Below, one piece after another: positions 62,219 through 64,000 of a stretch of 64,000 bases of DNA. The notes below the pieces were generated by a model. The model ran no database searches, was not told the origin of the DNA, and was given only the letters and a program-made list of their open reading frames with translations. The DNA lies in assembly GCA_028753945.1 (NCBI GenBank), contig JAPNXP010000009.1, forward strand, positions 1,488,001 to 1,552,000. Reading direction: 5' to 3'. Position 1 is the stretch's first letter. Every line of letters begins with the position of its first letter. Origin of the DNA: Hexactinellida sp. DTS-2022. Taxonomy: Eukaryota; Porifera; Hexactinellida. Both the position numbers and the translations under genes were made by a program.

Positions 62219-64000
62219 TCAGGAGAGTTTCAATAACAAATTACTCTGAATGAAGATAGCCTGAGCCATCATAGCCCACGGCCTAACGGAGACTACCTCG
62301 TCCACACCACGGAGGTGAGGCAGCAAGGAGAACAGGAGAGCGCACTGCTCTGAGGCATAGCTTTCCTCCTCCAGGAGCTGAAAGAATAACAACAAACATT
62401 CATAGATTCTCTTCAGGACAGGAACATACCTTCTCTCCTGTTGGGTAACTGAGGAGATATATATTAGAGTATTCGTCATTTCTGATAGGCAGAGGCTAAT
62501 CTCAATACCCGAGTGTGTATCGTTAGGATGGGACAGCTGGGACTGAATTAGCATTGCGGACATACGAGATATTTCAGGGTTCATTAACGAGAGGATTAAA
62601 ACTGAGTTGAACATAAGTGTGGACTGTTCTTCGACTGAGCTGAGAGCTTTGCTCTTCAGTTTGGGTTTAACGAGCGTTAAGAGCTCCAAACATACTTCGG
62701 ACACAACCTCCGAAGGGAGGGTTCGTACCAGAGACAGCTGGGATAGAATAGCGTGGACAAAATGGGAAGAAACAGTTAGAGTGAGTGGGGGTAAGCTAAC
62801 AAGGAAAGTGATGCAAGGTCTAATCCAATGGTATTCTCTAGTGCTGTTGAAGATGTGAGTTCGGAGCAATAGGAAGAACTCTCCTTCCTCAGGGATTAAC
62901 TTGTTCCTGTCAGCAGGCGACAGGTGTGACAGACATTTAACAAGTGGCGGTATCGCGTCAGGACAACAAATATGATCCTCCATCGATTCAGTTAGGATAG
63001 CTTTAAGAGCAAATAGTATTACATCGCGTTTGAGCTGTTGGATAGTTGTAGTCTCTTTTTCTTCCATTAACTTAACCAATCCTTCGAGAATAAGAACAGA
63101 TAGGGATCGATCTTGAATTAGAAACATAAGCAAATTATTGAATCGGAATTGATCTGAACACAGATCGAAAACGCTACTAAGGTTATGAGCCAAAATCCGT
63201 CTACAATTCAGTCCAACCTTACTATTGTCGAGAGCAGTGTCTAGCAACCAGTGATCAAAAAGGAATGTGATCCTTTCTAGTTCTTGTTCTGTAGCATGAG
63301 ATTGTAGCTTGAAGATCAATTTAAGCAACGAACCGTGGATGGCATCAAGTTCTGTATATCGCTGGACACAAGTGATTAGATTACACCATGGATAGGTAGG
63401 TAGTGGCTTCTTGAGTCGACTCAGTTCTTCGAATATCGTAACAAACTTCTCGAGCTGTTGTTCCCCGGAGATGGCGCCACACTGCAGAGACTCCTCTAAG
63501 AATCCGAAGAGAGGCGTGAGCAGGGTGTTGTCGGGCAGGAGCTGGGAGGAGCTAGGTGTCCGGATGGATTCTGAGAAGTGCGAGTGTCGGGAGTGGACGA
63601 ATCCGAGCAGAGGCATCAGAGAGGAGAATCTGCTCTCCCTGTCTACTCTGGGGGATGTGAGGTCTAGGAACGCCCTCACGCCTTGTTGGAGGATTGAGTA
63701 GTGGGCGGGTGTTGGAGGGGGCAGGGCGCCAATGAGAGGCTGGAAAGTTCCAAAAACCGCGAGGATGGCCTGCAACAGGGAGGTGACGTCACCATCGGAG
63801 GATTGCTGCAAGAGAGCTCGCAGTTGGGAGAGCGTTCTCCCGATCAGGAGCTGCGAGGCCACGTGTCCGTAGCAGGCGGTGTGGGAGAGCAGAACGCAAA
63901 CAGCTGTGTGGGGGAACACGGCAGGCTGGTCTCTGGCTAGTTTGAGGAAGAGCGAGATAACCTCGTCACACTCCTGGAGAGATATCTCGCGCATCGAGTA
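62219..64000 (-). CDS. Helical-repeat (HEAT/ARM-like) protein, 3' part; focadhesin-like?
   Basis: The frame ends at 62219 and is still open at the window edge, so the 5' part is outside; a methionine at 63994 is probably internal. About 593 residues are visible, almost all leucine-rich amphipathic helices (for example LLQAILAVFGTFQPLIGAL, LILEGLVKLMEEK and LLLFFQLLEEESYASEQCAL), which suggests an alpha-solenoid. The PTYPWCNLITCVQRY segment recalls the repeated N-W-x-x-L-L-x-P-x-M-R element of focadhesin (FOCAD), but the match is weak. No catalytic motif is seen. Treat the product as unassigned. Confidence 0.6.
   Translation of the reverse strand, partial: YSMREISLQECDEVISLFLKLARDQPAVFPHTAVCVLLSHTACYGHVASQLLIGRTLSQLRALLQQSSDGDVTSLLQAILAVFGTFQPLIGALPPPTPAHYSILQQGVRAFLDLTSPRVDRESRFSSLMPLLGFVHSRHSHFSESIRTPSSSQLLPDNTLLTPLFGFLEESLQCGAISGEQQLEKFVTIFEELSRLKKPLPTYPWCNLITCVQRYTELDAIHGSLLKLIFKLQSHATEQELERITFLFDHWLLDTALDNSKVGLNCRRILAHNLSSVFDLCSDQFRFNNLLMFLIQDRSLSVLILEGLVKLMEEKETTTIQQLKRDVILFALKAILTESMEDHICCPDAIPPLVKCLSHLSPADRNKLIPEEGEFFLLLRTHIFNSTREYHWIRPCITFLVSLPPLTLTVSSHFVHAILSQLSLVRTLPSEVVSEVCLELLTLVKPKLKSKALSSVEEQSTLMFNSVLILSLMNPEISRMSAMLIQSQLSHPNDTHSGIEISLCLSEMTNTLIYISSVTQQERRYVPVLKRIYECLLLFFQLLEEESYASEQCALLFSLLPHLRGVDEVVSVRPWAMMAQAIFIQSNLLLKLS

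Noticed and set aside
1-64000. tRNA, rRNA or snRNA genes
   Set aside because: I looked for T-loop (GGTTCRANYCC) and A-box patterns and conserved rRNA or snRNA segments by eye and found none that fold convincingly. A covariance-model scan would be decisive.

Overview
This is a eukaryotic, almost certainly metazoan, nuclear window. It encodes animal orthologues (TMED2, cytosolic-type cysteinyl-tRNA synthetase, TOM40, TOM20, PPIL6, RPS10, ZRSR2, NAA30, an FGD-type RhoGEF, GALK2 and a KIF1A/UNC-104 kinesin). Two genes have spliceosomal introns, non-coding DNA is AT-rich, and DNA transposon remnants are dense. Many genes are a single uninterrupted reading frame, so the genome is intron-poor. TRIM-like NHL proteins in a cluster and the intron-poor layout would fit a sponge-grade animal (a glass sponge is my tentative guess), but I cannot prove the taxon from sequence alone.

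Layout. (1) 1-17.5 kb: a tandem array with a period of about 8.14 kb. Each unit holds an intact gene for a TPR + SMYD-like SET protein (copies ending at 620, 8593 and 16727) and a broken second family member (1711 and 9850). The broken gene is followed by an antisense DIRS-like retrotransposon remnant and a fragment of an E(z)/EZH2 SET domain. A tail fragment of another family member lies at 17343. (2) 17.9-25.5 kb: plus-strand housekeeping genes TMED2, CARS1, TOMM40 and PPIL6. (3) 25.5-37.3 kb: an integrase remnant and other repeats, then three NHL-repeat paralogues (one intact, two broken), RPS10, ZRSR2 and a diverged NHL-like gene. (4) 38.1-38.7 kb NAA30, then a gene-free, repeat-filled gap to 41.9 kb. 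(5) 42-64 kb: every gene is on the minus strand: FGD-like (2 exons), GALK2, a 13-exon KIF1A-type kinesin (all exon joins keep frame, 1876 aa), TOMM20, and the 5'-truncated end of a helical-repeat protein.

How genes relate. TOM40 and TOM20 are core subunits of the mitochondrial import pore, and CARS1 carries an upstream in-frame ATG that would add a mitochondrial presequence. TMED2 (ER-Golgi cargo) and the kinesin-3 (vesicle transport) serve trafficking. There is no operon-like logic; apart from the two duplicated families these are neighbours by chance.

The strongest unusual signals are: (a) the SET array with shared lesions and a captured EZH fragment; (b) two paralogue families whose differences are mostly amino-acid-changing, concentrated in the SET/C-terminal part of one and in the NHL propeller of the other, while the coiled-coil half of the NHL genes is nearly identical even at silent sites; (c) many short transposons with verifiable target-site duplications and, in three cases, an empty site elsewhere in the window. 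I did not see tRNA, rRNA or CRISPR features.
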